Origin: Burkholderiales bacterium Ga0077543
GTDB taxonomy: Bacteria; Pseudomonadota; Gammaproteobacteria; Burkholderiales; Burkholderiaceae_C
DNA length: 53,753 bases
Direction of reading: 5' to 3'
Assembly (NCBI GenBank): GCA_001464055.1
Contig: LNET01000097.1
Span: 1 to 53,753, forward strand
Part shown: one piece after another, positions 38,612 through 49,361 of the stretch
How positions within the stretch are numbered: position 1 is the stretch's first letter
Layout: each line of letters begins with the position of its first letter
The notes under the pieces: generated by a model
Told to the model about the DNA's origin: nothing
Seen by the model: only the letters and a program-made list of their open reading frames with translations
Database searches by the model: none
Program-made: the position numbers and the translations under genes

Positions 38612-40191
38612 GGCTGCTCCTGCGGAATCAAGGCGGTCCAGGTCTCGGTCAGGGCTCCGCCGGCATGGCGCAGGTAGGCGCGCAGTTCGACGGGTTGTGT
38701 GGGGTCGGTGCGCAGCACGCGCAGGTGCATGCGCCAGCCGCCCAGCGGGTGCGGGTAGGCCCGGGCTTCGAGGACTCGCGCGACCTCACGCCCGCCCACG
38801 GGCGGGGCGGTGACGACGGCGTCGACGTTGGTGCCGGGTGGCAGGGCGCGCAGCGCCGGGCCATCGAAGTCCAGTTGCCACTGCATCTCGCCGGCAGGCG
38901 GCGCGGGTTTCGCCGCGTCCAGCCAGCCGAAGCCGCGACGCGACTGCACGGTGTGGCCGGTGGGCGGTGCGGTGGGCTGGTCGCCCTGCCAGTGCAGCCG
39001 CCAGGCCAGTTCCAGTGCCTGGCCGGGGGCGGGCAGGGCAGCGGGCACCCAGTAGGCAGCGATGTTGTCGTGGGTCTCGTCGGGGGTGGGCAGCAGCAGC
39101 AGTTCGACCCGGCCCGGGCCCCAGTCGCCCAGCGGTTCGACCCAGGTGCTGGGGCGGCGGTCGTAGCGGGCTTCGGTGTCTTCGTAGGCCGCGAATCGGC
39201 GCTCGCGCTGCAGCAGGCCGAAACCGCGCAGGCGCTGCAGCGCGAAGCTGCTGGCCAGCGGACGGGCGGGGTTGAACAGCGGGCGCCACAGCCATTCTTC
39301 GGCGCTGGCGCCGGCAGGCACACCGGCTACCAGCAAGCCGTCGGAGTCGTGAACCTGCGGCCGGAAGTCGCTGGCGCGCGGTTGGTTCTCGCCGTGCTGG
39401 AACATGCTGGTCAGCGGTGCAATGCCCAGGGTGTTCACGGAGGCCGCGCCGGCACGCATGAACAGCCGGGCCTGCACGTCCATCTGCGTGACTTCGCCCG
39501 GGCGCAGCACGAAGCGGTAGGCACCTGTGGCGCGCGGCGAGTCCAGCAGCGCATGGATCGTCAGCGTCGTGGCGTCGGCGGCCGGGCGTTCGATCCAGAA
39601 GGCCTTGAAGCGCGGGAATTCCTCGGCAGCGCCGGCGGGTGCCCCCACCGTGTCGATGGCCAGGCCACGCGCCGAAAGCCCGTACTGCTGGCCCCGGCCC
39701 AGCGCGCGGAAGTAGCTCGCGCCCAGGAAGACGACCAGTTCGTCCTTGTAGGCCGGGTTGTTCAGCGCATGGTGCACCCGGAAACCGGCATAGCCCAGTT
39801 CGCCGAAGCTGCCGGCGTCCAGCTTCTGCTGGCCGTAGTTCCAGGCCTTGGCGTCGTAGTGCAGCGCCCGCGCCTGGCCCTGGTGGATTTCGTGCACCGC
39901 CACCGGCACGCGGTTGCCGCCGCCCAGATGGAAGAACTGCAGTTCGAAAGGCAGGCCTTCGGCCCGCCAGATGGCGCGTTCGGGGCGGTAACGGATGTCG
40001 CGCAGAGCGTCGTAGTCAAGTGACGACAAGGCCGCCGGCAGGCGTTCGTCAGGGGCCTGCCAAGGCTGCGCGGCCTGGCGGCGCGCGATCTCGGCCACGT
40101 CGTCGAAACCGAAGGCCTGTGCCGGGCTGGCGCCCAGGAACAGGCTGCTGGCCAGGGCGATGAGCAGGGTGGCGAAGAAGCGGCGTTGCAT
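38608..40191 (-). CDS. opgG: glucans biosynthesis protein G (periplasmic)
   Basis: This 527-residue periplasmic protein is needed for periplasmic glucan backbone structure and branching. A Sec signal peptide (MQRRFFATLLIALASSLFLG, cleavage after SPAQA) precedes FGFDDVAEIARRQAAQPW, the conserved start of the mature domain. The beta-sandwich segments with RYDRRPSTWVEPLGDWG and the C-terminal immunoglobulin-like part are present. The leader contains a hairpin that includes the only ribosome-site-like GAGG. A sigma-54 promoter and two GlrR-type palindromes lie upstream. Confidence 0.94.
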   Translation of the reverse strand: MQRRFFATLLIALASSLFLGASPAQAFGFDDVAEIARRQAAQPWQAPDERLPAALSSLDYDALRDIRYRPERAIWRAEGLPFELQFFHLGGGNRVPVAVHEIHQGQARALHYDAKAWNYGQQKLDAGSFGELGYAGFRVHHALNNPAYKDELVVFLGASYFRALGRGQQYGLSARGLAIDTVGAPAGAAEEFPRFKAFWIERPAADATTLTIHALLDSPRATGAYRFVLRPGEVTQMDVQARLFMRAGAASVNTLGIAPLTSMFQHGENQPRASDFRPQVHDSDGLLVAGVPAGASAEEWLWRPLFNPARPLASSFALQRLRGFGLLQRERRFAAYEDTEARYDRRPSTWVEPLGDWGPGRVELLLLPTPDETHDNIAAYWVPAALPAPGQALELAWRLHWQGDQPTAPPTGHTVQSRRGFGWLDAAKPAPPAGEMQWQLDFDGPALRALPPGTNVDAVVTAPPVGGREVARVLEARAYPHPLGGWRMHLRVLRTDPTQPVELRAYLRHAGGALTETWTALIPQEQP

Positions 40192-40205
40192 GCCCGGGGT
40201 GTCGT

Positions 40206-40235
40206 CCTCGAGCGCACGAAACGGCGCTCTCGAGG
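40206..40235 (-). promoter_or_regulatory. hairpin at the 5' end of the opgGH leader
   Basis: CCTCGAGAGCGC and GCGCTCGAGG pair around a short loop, with a two-base bulge. If transcription starts near 40233, as the sigma-54 match predicts, the hairpin forms the 5' end of the mRNA. The 3' arm holds the only GAGG before opgG, 14 bases from the ATG. It could affect translation or stability. Confidence 0.45.
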
Positions 40236-40243
40236 GGATCTAG

Positions 40244-40259
40244 GGCAAACCCCGGGCCA
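40244..40259 (-). promoter_or_regulatory. sigma-54 promoter of opgGH
   Basis: TGGCCCGGGGTTTGCC on the minus strand matches 10 of 12 defined positions of the -24/-12 consensus TGGCACG-N4-TTGCW. The invariant GG and GC are exactly 10 bases apart. Predicted start is near 40233, 42 bases before the opgG ATG. The gene just upstream encodes a sigma-54 activator. Confidence 0.65.
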
Positions 40260-40334
40260 CGCGATCAAAAGCGATCTGAATCAACAAGTTAGCTGTGTCG
40301 TCCACCTTGTTCCGATGCCCGAAACCGAGGAAAG

Positions 40335-40352
40335 CGTCGCCATTTGGCGACA
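40335..40352 (-). promoter_or_regulatory. GlrR-type enhancer site, copy 1
   Basis: TGTCGCCAAATGGCGACG is a palindrome (TGTC-N10-GACG). It matches seven of eight bases of the TGTC-N10-GACA site known for enterobacterial GlrR. It is centred about 110 bases upstream of the predicted opgG start, a normal distance for a sigma-54 activator. Confidence 0.6.
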
Positions 40353-40419
40353 GCCACGGGGGGCCCGGCCAGGTGGTCACGACCATCCCCCAGGGAAACC
40401 CGGGGTGTGGGGGGCGTCG

Positions 40420-41813
<1,394 letters not shown>

Positions 41814-41817
<4 letters not shown>

Positions 41818-42467
41818 CGCGGTGCGGCGCCGGGCGCCGCTGGCGGTGCTGCAGGCCGCATCGTCAGGCTGCGTTCGATGGCGCGCAGGGCCTCGATCTG
41901 GCTCGTCAGCTGGTCCAGCCTGCGCTGCTGCTCCCGCAACTGCTGGTTCTGGCGTTCCAGCTGTTCTTCGAGCCGGCGCTGCTCCAGCAGGCGGGCCTGC
42001 AGCAGCCTGGCGAACTTTTGCAGCGGGCCGGGCGGGGTGGCCTTGGTCACCGGTTCGATCAGCGCCAGCGCCCGCCCGAGGTCGCCGTTCTGGCGCGTCT
42101 GGGCCAGCACCAGGGCCAGTTCCAGGCGGGCGACGGGCTCGGCTGGCTCGCCCAGCCGGGCGACTTCTCGGGCCAGGTCGGCCGGGCTCAGTTCGCGCAG
42201 GCGTTCGTGGAATGCCAGCAGCCGGCGGGCCGCGGTGTCGGCTTCGGTCTGGGCCGGGTCGACCGCCGGAGCCGGCTGTGGCGCGGGTGCCGGCGTCGGC
42301 TCGGGTGCGGGCTGCGGCGCTGGCGCCGGGGCCGGCGCGGGTTGCTCGGGCGGTGGCACCGGCGCCGGCGCCGGCGTGGTGCAGCCGGCAGCCAGCCACA
42401 AGGCTGCAGCGCAGCCGGCAATGAAGGCGCGTGGTGATGGCGGCGGGGGATCAGTCGGGAAAGACAT
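41814..42467 (-). CDS. QseG-like lipoprotein between kinase and regulator
   Basis: This 217-residue putative lipoprotein has an N-terminal hydrophobic stretch ending in the lipobox LAAGC. A low-complexity Pro/Ala linker of about 40 residues follows, then a helical domain with FHERLRELSPADLAREVARL and a C-terminal coiled coil rich in Gln/Arg/Leu. Position and layout match QseG/YfhG, the outer-membrane lipoprotein that in enteric bacteria contacts the GlrK (QseE) sensor. Sequence similarity itself is not verified. The ATG at 42467 overlaps the kinase gene by 17 bases, and its stop overlaps the regulator by 4. Confidence 0.78.
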
Positions 42468-43935
42468 GCGGAAGTTCAATGCGAAAGCGGGCGCCAGGGC
42501 CTGCATCATGCGGCAAGCCGATGGCCGTGTTCGCGGGCATGCAGCTGATGCGCCCGCCGTGGGCGGCCACGGTCTCGGCGACGATGGACAGGCCGATGCC
42601 GGTGCCGGCCAGGCCCTGGCCCGTAGGATCGACCGGCTGGACCTGGCCGCGGAAGAACGGCTCGAAGATGCGGCCACGTTCGGCCTCGGGAACGCCCGGG
42701 CCTTCGTCGGTGATCTCGATGGCCAGGCCGTCGCCTTCACGTGCCAGGGTCACGACGATGGCACCGCCTTTCGGGCTGTAGCGGATCGCGTTGGACAGCA
42801 GGTTCGACAGCGCCGTGCCCAGCAGTTCGGCGTCGACCTCGGCCACCATGGCGGTATCGGCCGGTTGCCGCTGCAACGCCACTTCGAGCCCGCGCGCACG
42901 CCATTGCAGCTGCTGCTCGTCGACCAGGCGCTGCACCAGGGCCGGCAGGTCGGCCGGCCGGCGCACCACGCGCTGCGCCGCGAAGGCTGCGGCATTGAAG
43001 CGCAGCAGGTCCTCGATGCGGCGCTGCAGGGTGGCGGTGTTGTCGGCCAGGATGTGCGCCACTTCCTGCTGGTTCGGCGACAGCGGGCCGGTGACGCCGT
43101 CGTTCAGCAGGGCCACGCCTTCACGCAGCGCCGCCAGCGGCGTCTTCAGCTCGTGCGAGACATGGCGCAGGAAGCGCGCCTTGTCGGCGTCGGCCTCGGC
43201 CAGGCGCTGGCGCAGCGCGTCCAGTCGGCGGCCGATCTGACGCACGTCCGAAGGGCCCTGGATGTCGATGCGCTCGTCCAGCCGGTTCTCGCCCAGGCCG
43301 ACGATGGCCTGTTCCACCCGCCGCAGTGGCCGCGCCAGGCCGAAGGCCAGGGCCAGGGCCAGGGCCAGGGCGAAGCCGATGGCACCGGCCACCTGCCGCC
43401 CCCAGGCGGTGCGGCCCTGGTCCAGTTCGGCCTGCAGCGCATCGTTGCGGGCCTCGGCCAGGCGGCGCACCTGCTCGGCCATCTGGTCGACCAGCGTGTC
43501 GAGTTCGCGAAAGTCCTGCGAGACCTGGTCGTCGCGCGGCGACGCAGCCGCGCCACTGCCGTCCAGGCTGCGGCCGATGTCGTTGACCTGGGCCCGCCAG
43601 CGCCGGCCCAGTCCTGCGGGCACGTCGGCGCGTTCCAGTGCCCGCACCTGGGCTGCAGCGTCGTCGGCGGCGCGTTCGAAGGTCTGGCGCAGGGCCCGGT
43701 CGCCCAGCACCAGGTACTGACGCGCGGCGCGTTCCATCGTCAGCCGGTGCTCGCCCAGCCGCTCGACGTGCGCCCGCAGCTGCACCGCCTGGCGCGCGCC
43801 TTCCTGGCTGCGGTCGAGCAGGCCCTGCAACGTGAACAGCCCGCGCAGAGACACCGCCGCCAGCAGCAGCGCCACGAGCAGGAAAGCCACCAGCAGCAGC
43901 TGGCGAAAGGAAGGACGCGGCAGGAAATTCAGCAA
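42451..43935 (-). CDS. glrK: membrane sensor histidine kinase (GlrK/QseE type)
   Basis: This 494-residue sensor has two transmembrane helices (about 12-36 and 182-203) flanking a mostly helical periplasmic domain of about 145 residues. A HAMP linker and a HisKA helix with His261 in FLRHVSHELKTPLAAL follow. The ATPase domain has N-box LLSNAIRYSPKGG, DEGPGVPEAERGRIFEPFFRG and GTGIGLSIVAE. It is the first gene of the kinase-lipoprotein-regulator set and starts 30 bases after the etfD stop, so read-through from that gene is possible. Confidence 0.9.
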   Translation of the reverse strand: MLNFLPRPSFRQLLLVAFLLVALLLAAVSLRGLFTLQGLLDRSQEGARQAVQLRAHVERLGEHRLTMERAARQYLVLGDRALRQTFERAADDAAAQVRALERADVPAGLGRRWRAQVNDIGRSLDGSGAAASPRDDQVSQDFRELDTLVDQMAEQVRRLAEARNDALQAELDQGRTAWGRQVAGAIGFALALALALAFGLARPLRRVEQAIVGLGENRLDERIDIQGPSDVRQIGRRLDALRQRLAEADADKARFLRHVSHELKTPLAALREGVALLNDGVTGPLSPNQQEVAHILADNTATLQRRIEDLLRFNAAAFAAQRVVRRPADLPALVQRLVDEQQLQWRARGLEVALQRQPADTAMVAEVDAELLGTALSNLLSNAIRYSPKGGAIVVTLAREGDGLAIEITDEGPGVPEAERGRIFEPFFRGQVQPVDPTGQGLAGTGIGLSIVAETVAAHGGRISCMPANTAIGLPHDAGPGARFRIELPHVFPD

Positions 43936-43965
43936 TGCGGTCCGGAATGGCCAGCGGCAGCCGCC

Positions 43966-45636
43966 TTACATGCCGGCGTAGTTGGGGCCGCCGCCGCCTT
44001 CGGGGGTGACCCAGACGATGTTCTGGGTCGGGTCCTTGATGTCGCAGGTCTTGCAGTGCACGCAGTTCTGGGCGTTGATGACGAGTTCGTCGGCCCCCTT
44101 CTTCTGCACGTACTCGTACACCGCGGCCGGGCAATAACGCGCCTCGGGGCCGGCGAACTTCGCCAGGTTCACGGCCACCGGCACGCTGGCGTCCTTCAGC
44201 GTCAGGTGCGCCGGCTGGTTTTCTTCGTGGTTGGTGTTGCTGATGAACACGCTGCTCAGGCGGTCGAAGGTCAACTGGCCGTCGGGCTTGGGGTAGACGA
44301 TGCGCTCCACCTGCCCGGCGGCATGCATCCGGGCGTGGTCGGGCGTGCGACGGTGGATGGTCCAGGGCGGGCTCTTCATGCCCAGCTTGGGCAGCAGCCA
44401 CTGCTCGACGCCGGTCATCAGGGTGCCGACCGTGTTGCCTTGCTTGAACCACTGCTTGAAGTTGCGCGTGGCGTTCAGTTCGGCAAACAGCCAGCTGGCT
44501 TCGAAAGCTTCAGGGTAGGCGGACAACTCGTCGTGGCTGCGTCCGGCCTTCAGCGCCGGGGCGATGGCTTCGGCCACCAGCATGCCGCTCTTGATGGCCG
44601 CATGGCTGCCCTTGATGCGCGCGGCGTTCAGCATCCCGGCCTCGCAGCCCACCAGGGCCCCGCCGGGGAACACCAGCTTGGGCAGGCTCAGCAGACCGCC
44701 TGCAGTGATGGCGCGGGCGCCGTAGCCGATGCGCTTGCCGCCTTCGATGTGGGCGCGGATGGCTGGGTGCGTCTTCCAGCGCTGCATTTCCTCGAACGGG
44801 CTCAGCCAGGGGTTCTGGTAGTCCAGGCCGGTGACGAAGCCCAGCGTGACCTTGTTGCCTTCCAGGTGGTAGAGGAAGCCGCCGCCATAGGTGCTCTCGT
44901 CCATCGGCCAGCCGGCGCTGTGCACGACCAGGCCTGGCCTGGCCTTGTCGGCCGGAATCTCCCACAGTTCCTTCACGCCCAGCGCGTAACTTTGCGGGTC
45001 GCGGCCTTCATCCAGCGCGAACTTCGTGATCAGCTGCCGGCCCAGGTGGCCGCGCGAGCCTTCGGCGAATACCGTGTACTTCGCGGTCAGCTCCATGCCG
45101 AGCTGGAAGCCCTCGTGCGGCTGGCCGTCCTTGCCGACGCCCAGGTTGCCGGTGGCCACGCCGCGCACGTTGCCGGCCTCGTCGAACAGCACTTCCGCGG
45201 CCGTGAAGCCGGGAAAGATCTCCACGCCCAGTGCCTCGGCCTGTTCGCCCAGCCACTTCGTCACTGCGCCCAGGCTGATGACGAAGTTGCCGTGGTTGTG
45301 CAGGCAGTCGGGAATCAGCCAGGCCGGCGTGCGGCTGGCGTGATTCGCCCCCAGGAACAAGACCTCGTCACCGGTGACGGGCTGGTTCAAGGGCGCGCCA
45401 CGGTCTTTCCAGTCGGGGAACAGCTCGGTCAGGGCACGTGGGTCCATCACCGCGCCGCTCAGGGTGTGAGCGCCGGGCTCGCTGCCCTTTTCCAGCACGA
45501 CGACGTTGATCGCGGCGTCCAGCTGCTTCAGGCGGATGGCGGTGGCCAGGCCGGCCGGGCCACCACCGACGACGACGACGTCGTAGTCCATGGCTTCGCG
45601 GGGGCCGTGCTGGGCCAGGATCTCGGCAGGTGTCAT
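43966..45636 (-). CDS. etfD: electron transfer flavoprotein-ubiquinone oxidoreductase
   Basis: This 556-residue membrane-associated enzyme passes electrons from ETF (fatty-acid and amino-acid dehydrogenases) to ubiquinone. The FAD-binding motif VVVVGGGPAGLATAIRLKQ lies near the N-terminus. The 4Fe-4S cluster motif INAQNCVHCKTCDIKDPTQN is at the C-terminus, with an upstream cysteine in YCPAAVYEYV. The GVATGNLGVGKDG and GCEAGMLNAARIKGSHAAIKSG blocks are typical of the family. The length is close to that of other bacterial ETF-QOs. No etfAB genes lie in the window. Confidence 0.96.
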   Translation of the reverse strand: MTPAEILAQHGPREAMDYDVVVVGGGPAGLATAIRLKQLDAAINVVVLEKGSEPGAHTLSGAVMDPRALTELFPDWKDRGAPLNQPVTGDEVLFLGANHASRTPAWLIPDCLHNHGNFVISLGAVTKWLGEQAEALGVEIFPGFTAAEVLFDEAGNVRGVATGNLGVGKDGQPHEGFQLGMELTAKYTVFAEGSRGHLGRQLITKFALDEGRDPQSYALGVKELWEIPADKARPGLVVHSAGWPMDESTYGGGFLYHLEGNKVTLGFVTGLDYQNPWLSPFEEMQRWKTHPAIRAHIEGGKRIGYGARAITAGGLLSLPKLVFPGGALVGCEAGMLNAARIKGSHAAIKSGMLVAEAIAPALKAGRSHDELSAYPEAFEASWLFAELNATRNFKQWFKQGNTVGTLMTGVEQWLLPKLGMKSPPWTIHRRTPDHARMHAAGQVERIVYPKPDGQLTFDRLSSVFISNTNHEENQPAHLTLKDASVPVAVNLAKFAGPEARYCPAAVYEYVQKKGADELVINAQNCVHCKTCDIKDPTQNIVWVTPEGGGGPNYAGM

Positions 45637-45753
45637 GTGCAGGGGGTCTAGCGGGGTGGTTGCTTGGGGCTGCCGCGCCGGGCCGGGAAGGCGCCGTTCA
45701 TGGAGGAGCCAGAGGTCACGATTCTAGGTTCGCACCCCATCTCGGCCTGGGCC

Positions 45754-46131
45754 TCAGGCCCTAAATGCCGCGCTCGTGGCGAGGCCGGCGAAGGTCAGTG
45801 CCACCGAGCCTGCCAGGTGCAGCGCCATGGTGGCTGCGGCCCAGCCCAGGCGACCCTGCTGCACGGCGTGCACGACTTCGGCGGAAAAGGTCGAGAAGGT
45901 GGTCAGCCCGCCCAGGAATCCGGTAATGACGAACAGGCGCCATTCGGGCGCAAGCTCGGTGTGCAGGCTGAACAGGCCCACCGCCAGGCCGACCAGATAG
46001 CCCCCCAGCAGATTGGCCGTCAGCGTGCCCAGCGGCAAGGCCGGAAACGCTGCATTCAGGCCCAGGCCCAGAACCCAGCGCAGCAGGGCGCCCAAGGCGG
46101 CACCCAGGCTGACGGCAACAACGGCGAGCAT
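45754..46131 (-). CDS. crcB: fluoride channel CrcB (Fluc)
   Basis: This is a 125-residue four-helix membrane protein that exports fluoride as a dual-topology dimer. The conserved ALGALLRW near the N-terminus, the asparagine in [16 protein letters not shown] and the core [17 protein letters not shown], with its phenylalanine/threonine track, are intact. It starts 10 bases after the diguanylate cyclase gene, so no room exists for a fluoride riboswitch directly in front of it. Confidence 0.94.
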   Translation of the reverse strand: MLAVVAVSLGAALGALLRWVLGLGLNAAFPALPLGTLTANLLGGYLVGLAVGLFSLHTELAPEWRLFVITGFLGGLTTFSTFSAEVVHAVQQGRLGWAAATMALHLAGSVALTFAGLATSAAFRA

Positions 46132-46141
46132 GCGCGGATTA

Positions 46142-47368
46142 TCAGCATGCGGTCAGTCCCAGCCGCTGGCTTTCGTGGAACACGGGCCGAGCCTCGTCGC
46201 CTTCGGCCGCGACCGCGCGCGACCGCCCCTGGCGCTTGGCTTCGTACAAGGCCTGGTCGGCACGGCGCAAGGCGTCGGGCAGGGTCTCTTCGGGCGCGAC
46301 CTGAACCACCCCGAAGCTCAAGGTGATGGTGGGAAGCAGGTTGGCACCAGCGCGCTTTTGCACCTCGTAGACGATGCGCGAGGCCACTGCCATGGCGTGC
46401 TGCAGGTTGGCGCGGCGAAGCAGCAGTACGAATTCGTCGCCGCCGTGGCGGCCGGCCACGTCCTGCGCCCGCAGATGCTCCAGGACGCTCCCCGACACCA
46501 GGCACAGGGCGCGGTCGCCGGCGGCGTGGCCCAGGTGGTCGTTGATGTGCTTGAAGTGGTCGATGTCGAAGATGAGCAGAACCGCGCTGCCTTCGGGGTC
46601 GGTGCGCAGGACGCGGTGGGCCAGGTCCTGGAAGTGGCGGCGGTTGGGCACCTGGGTCAGCGGGTCCAGGTTGGCCAGCACGCGCAGACGCCTGCGCGAC
46701 GCGCGAAGTTGTTTTTCGGTGCGTTCGTACAGCAGGGTCAGCACGACGAAGGCCATGACCACGGCGGCCAGCCCGGCGGCCAGCGCCTGGGCCCCCAGCC
46801 AGGCCGACGCGTCACCCGTGGGCAGCACCGCCAGCGCCGGCGCCAGGCCAGCCAGTGCCGTGGCGGCACCCAGGGCCTGCAGTGGCGTGCCGTCGCGGCC
46901 ACCGTCGCCCATGAACACCAGCGCAGCCACGTACAGGTGAAGGCCGGCCGTGGCGCCGGCAGCGGCCCAGGCCAGCACTGCGGTGTCGTGCCAGATGGCG
47001 GCCAGGGTGTGCACGAAGGCGGCAGCGATGAGCACGCCCCAGTCGCGCGCACCGTCGGCGGGCAGGCCCTGGCGGCCGTTGAAGCGACGCAGGCCGGCCA
47101 GCAGCAGTATCGGCCACTGCAGCAGCAGCAGGTGCACCAGCCAGCCGATGACCGCCTCGCCCAGAGCGCCTGCCGGCCAAAGGGCCGCCAGCGTGGTGCC
47201 ACCGGCGGCGAGCCAGAGCGCAGCCTGCCACCACAGCAGCCCGCGGTGCTGCGGGTGGCGCACCGCAGCCCCACTGAGTGCCAGGGCCGAAATGAGCATC
47301 AGCACGGCGGCGGCCGACAGTGCGTCCAGCGTCAACGGGGCAACGAGTGATCCAAAGCCGTTTTGCAT
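46142..47368 (-). CDS. membrane-bound diguanylate cyclase (GGDEF)
   Basis: This 408-residue protein makes cyclic di-GMP. About six N-terminal membrane helices (residues 10-215) precede the GGDEF domain. Active-site [11 protein letters not shown] is intact, with upstream [18 protein letters not shown]. An RxxD product-inhibition site (RAQD) sits five residues before GGDEF, so feedback inhibition is likely. There is no EAL domain. The membrane part is of no recognised sensor family. It is upstream of crcB on the same strand. Confidence 0.9.
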   Translation of the reverse strand: MQNGFGSLVAPLTLDALSAAAVLMLISALALSGAAVRHPQHRGLLWWQAALWLAAGGTTLAALWPAGALGEAVIGWLVHLLLLQWPILLLAGLRRFNGRQGLPADGARDWGVLIAAAFVHTLAAIWHDTAVLAWAAAGATAGLHLYVAALVFMGDGGRDGTPLQALGAATALAGLAPALAVLPTGDASAWLGAQALAAGLAAVVMAFVVLTLLYERTEKQLRASRRRLRVLANLDPLTQVPNRRHFQDLAHRVLRTDPEGSAVLLIFDIDHFKHINDHLGHAAGDRALCLVSGSVLEHLRAQDVAGRHGGDEFVLLLRRANLQHAMAVASRIVYEVQKRAGANLLPTITLSFGVVQVAPEETLPDALRRADQALYEAKRQGRSRAVAAEGDEARPVFHESQRLGLTAC

Positions 47369-47501
47369 ATGTCCGGGAATTTTGCGCAGCCGCTGGTGTT
47401 TAGGCCATCGTCAAAACCGTCGGCTGTGCAACGGCATGCAACAGCAGCCGGGTGCGGGCACCGCGTGCGCCCCAGCCTTTGGTTACCATTCCCAGGTGTC
47501 T

Positions 47502-47518
47502 GGTTATTCAGGCTAACC
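47502..47518 (+). promoter_or_regulatory. inverted repeat upstream of the AIM24-family operon
   Basis: GGTTA-TTCAGGC-TAACC lies just before the ribosome site of the next gene, and another GGTTA occurs 21 bases upstream (47481). It is less GC-rich than the surroundings and may be an operator for the six-gene operon. No clear -35/-10 pair could be fixed. Confidence 0.3.
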
Positions 47519-47538
47519 CCGGGAGAAAAAGCGTGGGC

Positions 47539-48351
47539 ATGGACGTGGTGGACTACGAGATCAAGGGCGCCGAGATGCAGTTCGTCGAGGTCGAACTCGA
47601 CCCAGGCGAGGCCGCCGTCGGCGAAGCCGGCAGCATGTTCTTCATGGATCCGGCGATCACCATGGACACGGTTTTCGGCGACGGCCGGCAAAACGCCGGC
47701 GGTGGCCTGTTCGGCAAGCTGCTGGGTGCCGGCAAGCGCCTGGTGACAGGCGAGTCGCTGTTCACGACGGTTTACACCAACGCCAGTGCCGGCAAGGCGC
47801 GCATTGCCTTCGGCGCGCCCTACCCGGGGAAGATCCTGCCGATGGACCTGCGCCAGCTGGGCGGCCTGCTCATCTGCCAGAAGGACGCGTTCCTGTGCGC
47901 CGCGCGCGGTGTCTCGCTGGGCATTGCGCTGCAGCAGAAGCTGGGTGTCGGCTTCTTCGGTGGCGAGGGCTTCATCATGCAGAAGCTCGAAGGCGACGGC
48001 CTGGCCTTCGTGCACGCCGGCGGCACCGTCGTCAGGCGCGAACTTCGCGCCGGTGAGTCCTTGCTGGTCGACACGGGCTGCGTGGTCGCCTACACCGGCA
48101 CGGTGGACTTCGAGATCCAATACGTGGGCAAGATCAAGACGGCGCTGTTCGGCGGCGAAGGCCTGTTCTTTGCCAAGCTCAGCGGCCCGGGCACGATCTG
48201 GCTGCAGAGCCTGCCGTTCTCGCGCCTGGCCTCGCGCGTGTTTGCCGCGGCCCCGCAGAACGGCGGCTCGCGCGAACAAGGCGGCATGCTCGGTGGCCTG
48301 GCCGGTGGCGGCCTGCTGGGCGGCGTGTTCGGCGGCGGCGACGACAGGTGA
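47539..48351 (+). CDS. AIM24 / TIGR00266-family protein
   Basis: This is a 270-residue soluble beta-rich protein. [33 protein letters not shown] and the repeating glycine-rich strands, including [18 protein letters not shown] and [16 protein letters not shown], identify the AIM24/TIGR00266 family, whose role is poorly known. The C-terminus is a flexible Gly-rich tail. A GTG at 47533 has slightly better spacing to the GGGAG ribosome site. The ATG at 47539 matches the family start. It is the first gene of a six-gene overlapping operon. Confidence 0.88.
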   Translation: MDVVDYEIKGAEMQFVEVELDPGEAAVGEAGSMFFMDPAITMDTVFGDGRQNAGGGLFGKLLGAGKRLVTGESLFTTVYTNASAGKARIAFGAPYPGKILPMDLRQLGGLLICQKDAFLCAARGVSLGIALQQKLGVGFFGGEGFIMQKLEGDGLAFVHAGGTVVRRELRAGESLLVDTGCVVAYTGTVDFEIQYVGKIKTALFGGEGLFFAKLSGPGTIWLQSLPFSRLASRVFAAAPQNGGSREQGGMLGGLAGGGLLGGVFGGGDDR

Positions 48352-49361
48352 TCGCGCGTCGCGGCCTGCTGGCACTGCCCCTGGCCGCCGCGCTGCCTGC
48401 CGCCCGGGCCGGGTTCGGGTCGCCGGGCTGGTCAGGCCGGCCAGGCCCGCCGATCTTCGTGCTGAATTCGCAGGACGCCGACCTCAGCCTGATCGAGCCG
48501 GCCAGCCTCGGCGTGTTGCGTCGCACGCCCACCGGCAAGGAGCCGCACCATCTGTACATGACGCCCGACGAGCGCAGTCTCATCGTGGCCAACGCCGGCA
48601 GCAATTCGCTGACGTTCCTGGACCCTGCCACGGGCCTCGTCCAGCGCACGCTCACCGACATCGTCGACCCCTACCACCTGCGCTTGAGCCCCGACCTGCG
48701 CTGGTTCGTGACCGCTGCCAACCGGCTGGACCATGTCGACATCTACCACTGGCGACCAGCAGACGCGGCGCCCCTGCGGCTGGCCAAGCGCCTGCCGGCG
48801 CCGAAGACACCCAGCCACCTGGCCATCGACAGCCGCAGCACCGTGGTCTATGCCTCGCTCCAGGACAGCGACGAGGTGCTGGCCATCGACCTGGCGACCC
48901 AGTTGCCGCGCTGGAAGCGGGCTGTCGGCCGCATGCCGGCCGACATCTTCCTGCTGGCCGATGACCGCACCCTGCTGGTGGCCTTGACCGGCGACCGCTT
49001 CGTCCAGGCCTGGGACGTCGGCGGTGCGGCGCCGAAGCTCCTGGGCCGCATCGAGACCGGGGCCGGTGCACATGCGTTCCGCGCACGGGGGGACGGGCGT
49101 CATGTCTTCGTCAGCAACCGCGTGGCCAACAGCATCAGCCAGGTCGACACGCGCACGATGACCGTGGTGTCGCAGCTGCCCGCACCCGGTGGCCCGGACT
49201 GCATGGAAGTCACGCGCGACGGCCGTACCCTGCTTGTGACCTCGCGCTGGGCGCGCAAGCTCACCGTCATCGACATCGAATCCCGCCAGGTGGTGCGCCA
49301 GGTGGCGGTGGGCCGCTCGCCCCATGGCGTGTGGACCCTGGACCATGCGCCCCGGCTCTGA
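48348..49361 (+). CDS. exported YncE-like beta-propeller protein
   Basis: This 337-residue protein has an export signal ([21 protein letters not shown]; the RR raises the possibility of Tat). It is followed by about six repeats of the YVTN/lactonase-like propeller, each about 42 residues. Examples are [37 protein letters not shown] and [19 protein letters not shown]. Such propellers act as scaffolds or hydrolases in the periplasm. No catalytic residues can be assigned. The GTG start overlaps the previous stop by 4 bases. Confidence 0.85.
   Translation: MIARRGLLALPLAAALPAARAGFGSPGWSGRPGPPIFVLNSQDADLSLIEPASLGVLRRTPTGKEPHHLYMTPDERSLIVANAGSNSLTFLDPATGLVQRTLTDIVDPYHLRLSPDLRWFVTAANRLDHVDIYHWRPADAAPLRLAKRLPAPKTPSHLAIDSRSTVVYASLQDSDEVLAIDLATQLPRWKRAVGRMPADIFLLADDRTLLVALTGDRFVQAWDVGGAAPKLLGRIETGAGAHAFRARGDGRHVFVSNRVANSISQVDTRTMTVVSQLPAPGGPDCMEVTRDGRTLLVTSRWARKLTVIDIESRQVVRQVAVGRSPHGVWTLDHAPRL

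Noticed and set aside
45744..45760. GGCCTG-GGCCT-CAGGCC hairpin at the crcB stop codon as a terminator
   Set aside because: The stem includes the stop codon and is not followed by U residues.
46132..46141. A fluoride riboswitch in front of crcB
   Set aside because: Only 10 bases separate crcB from the cyclase gene, and no fluoride-aptamer motif was seen there.
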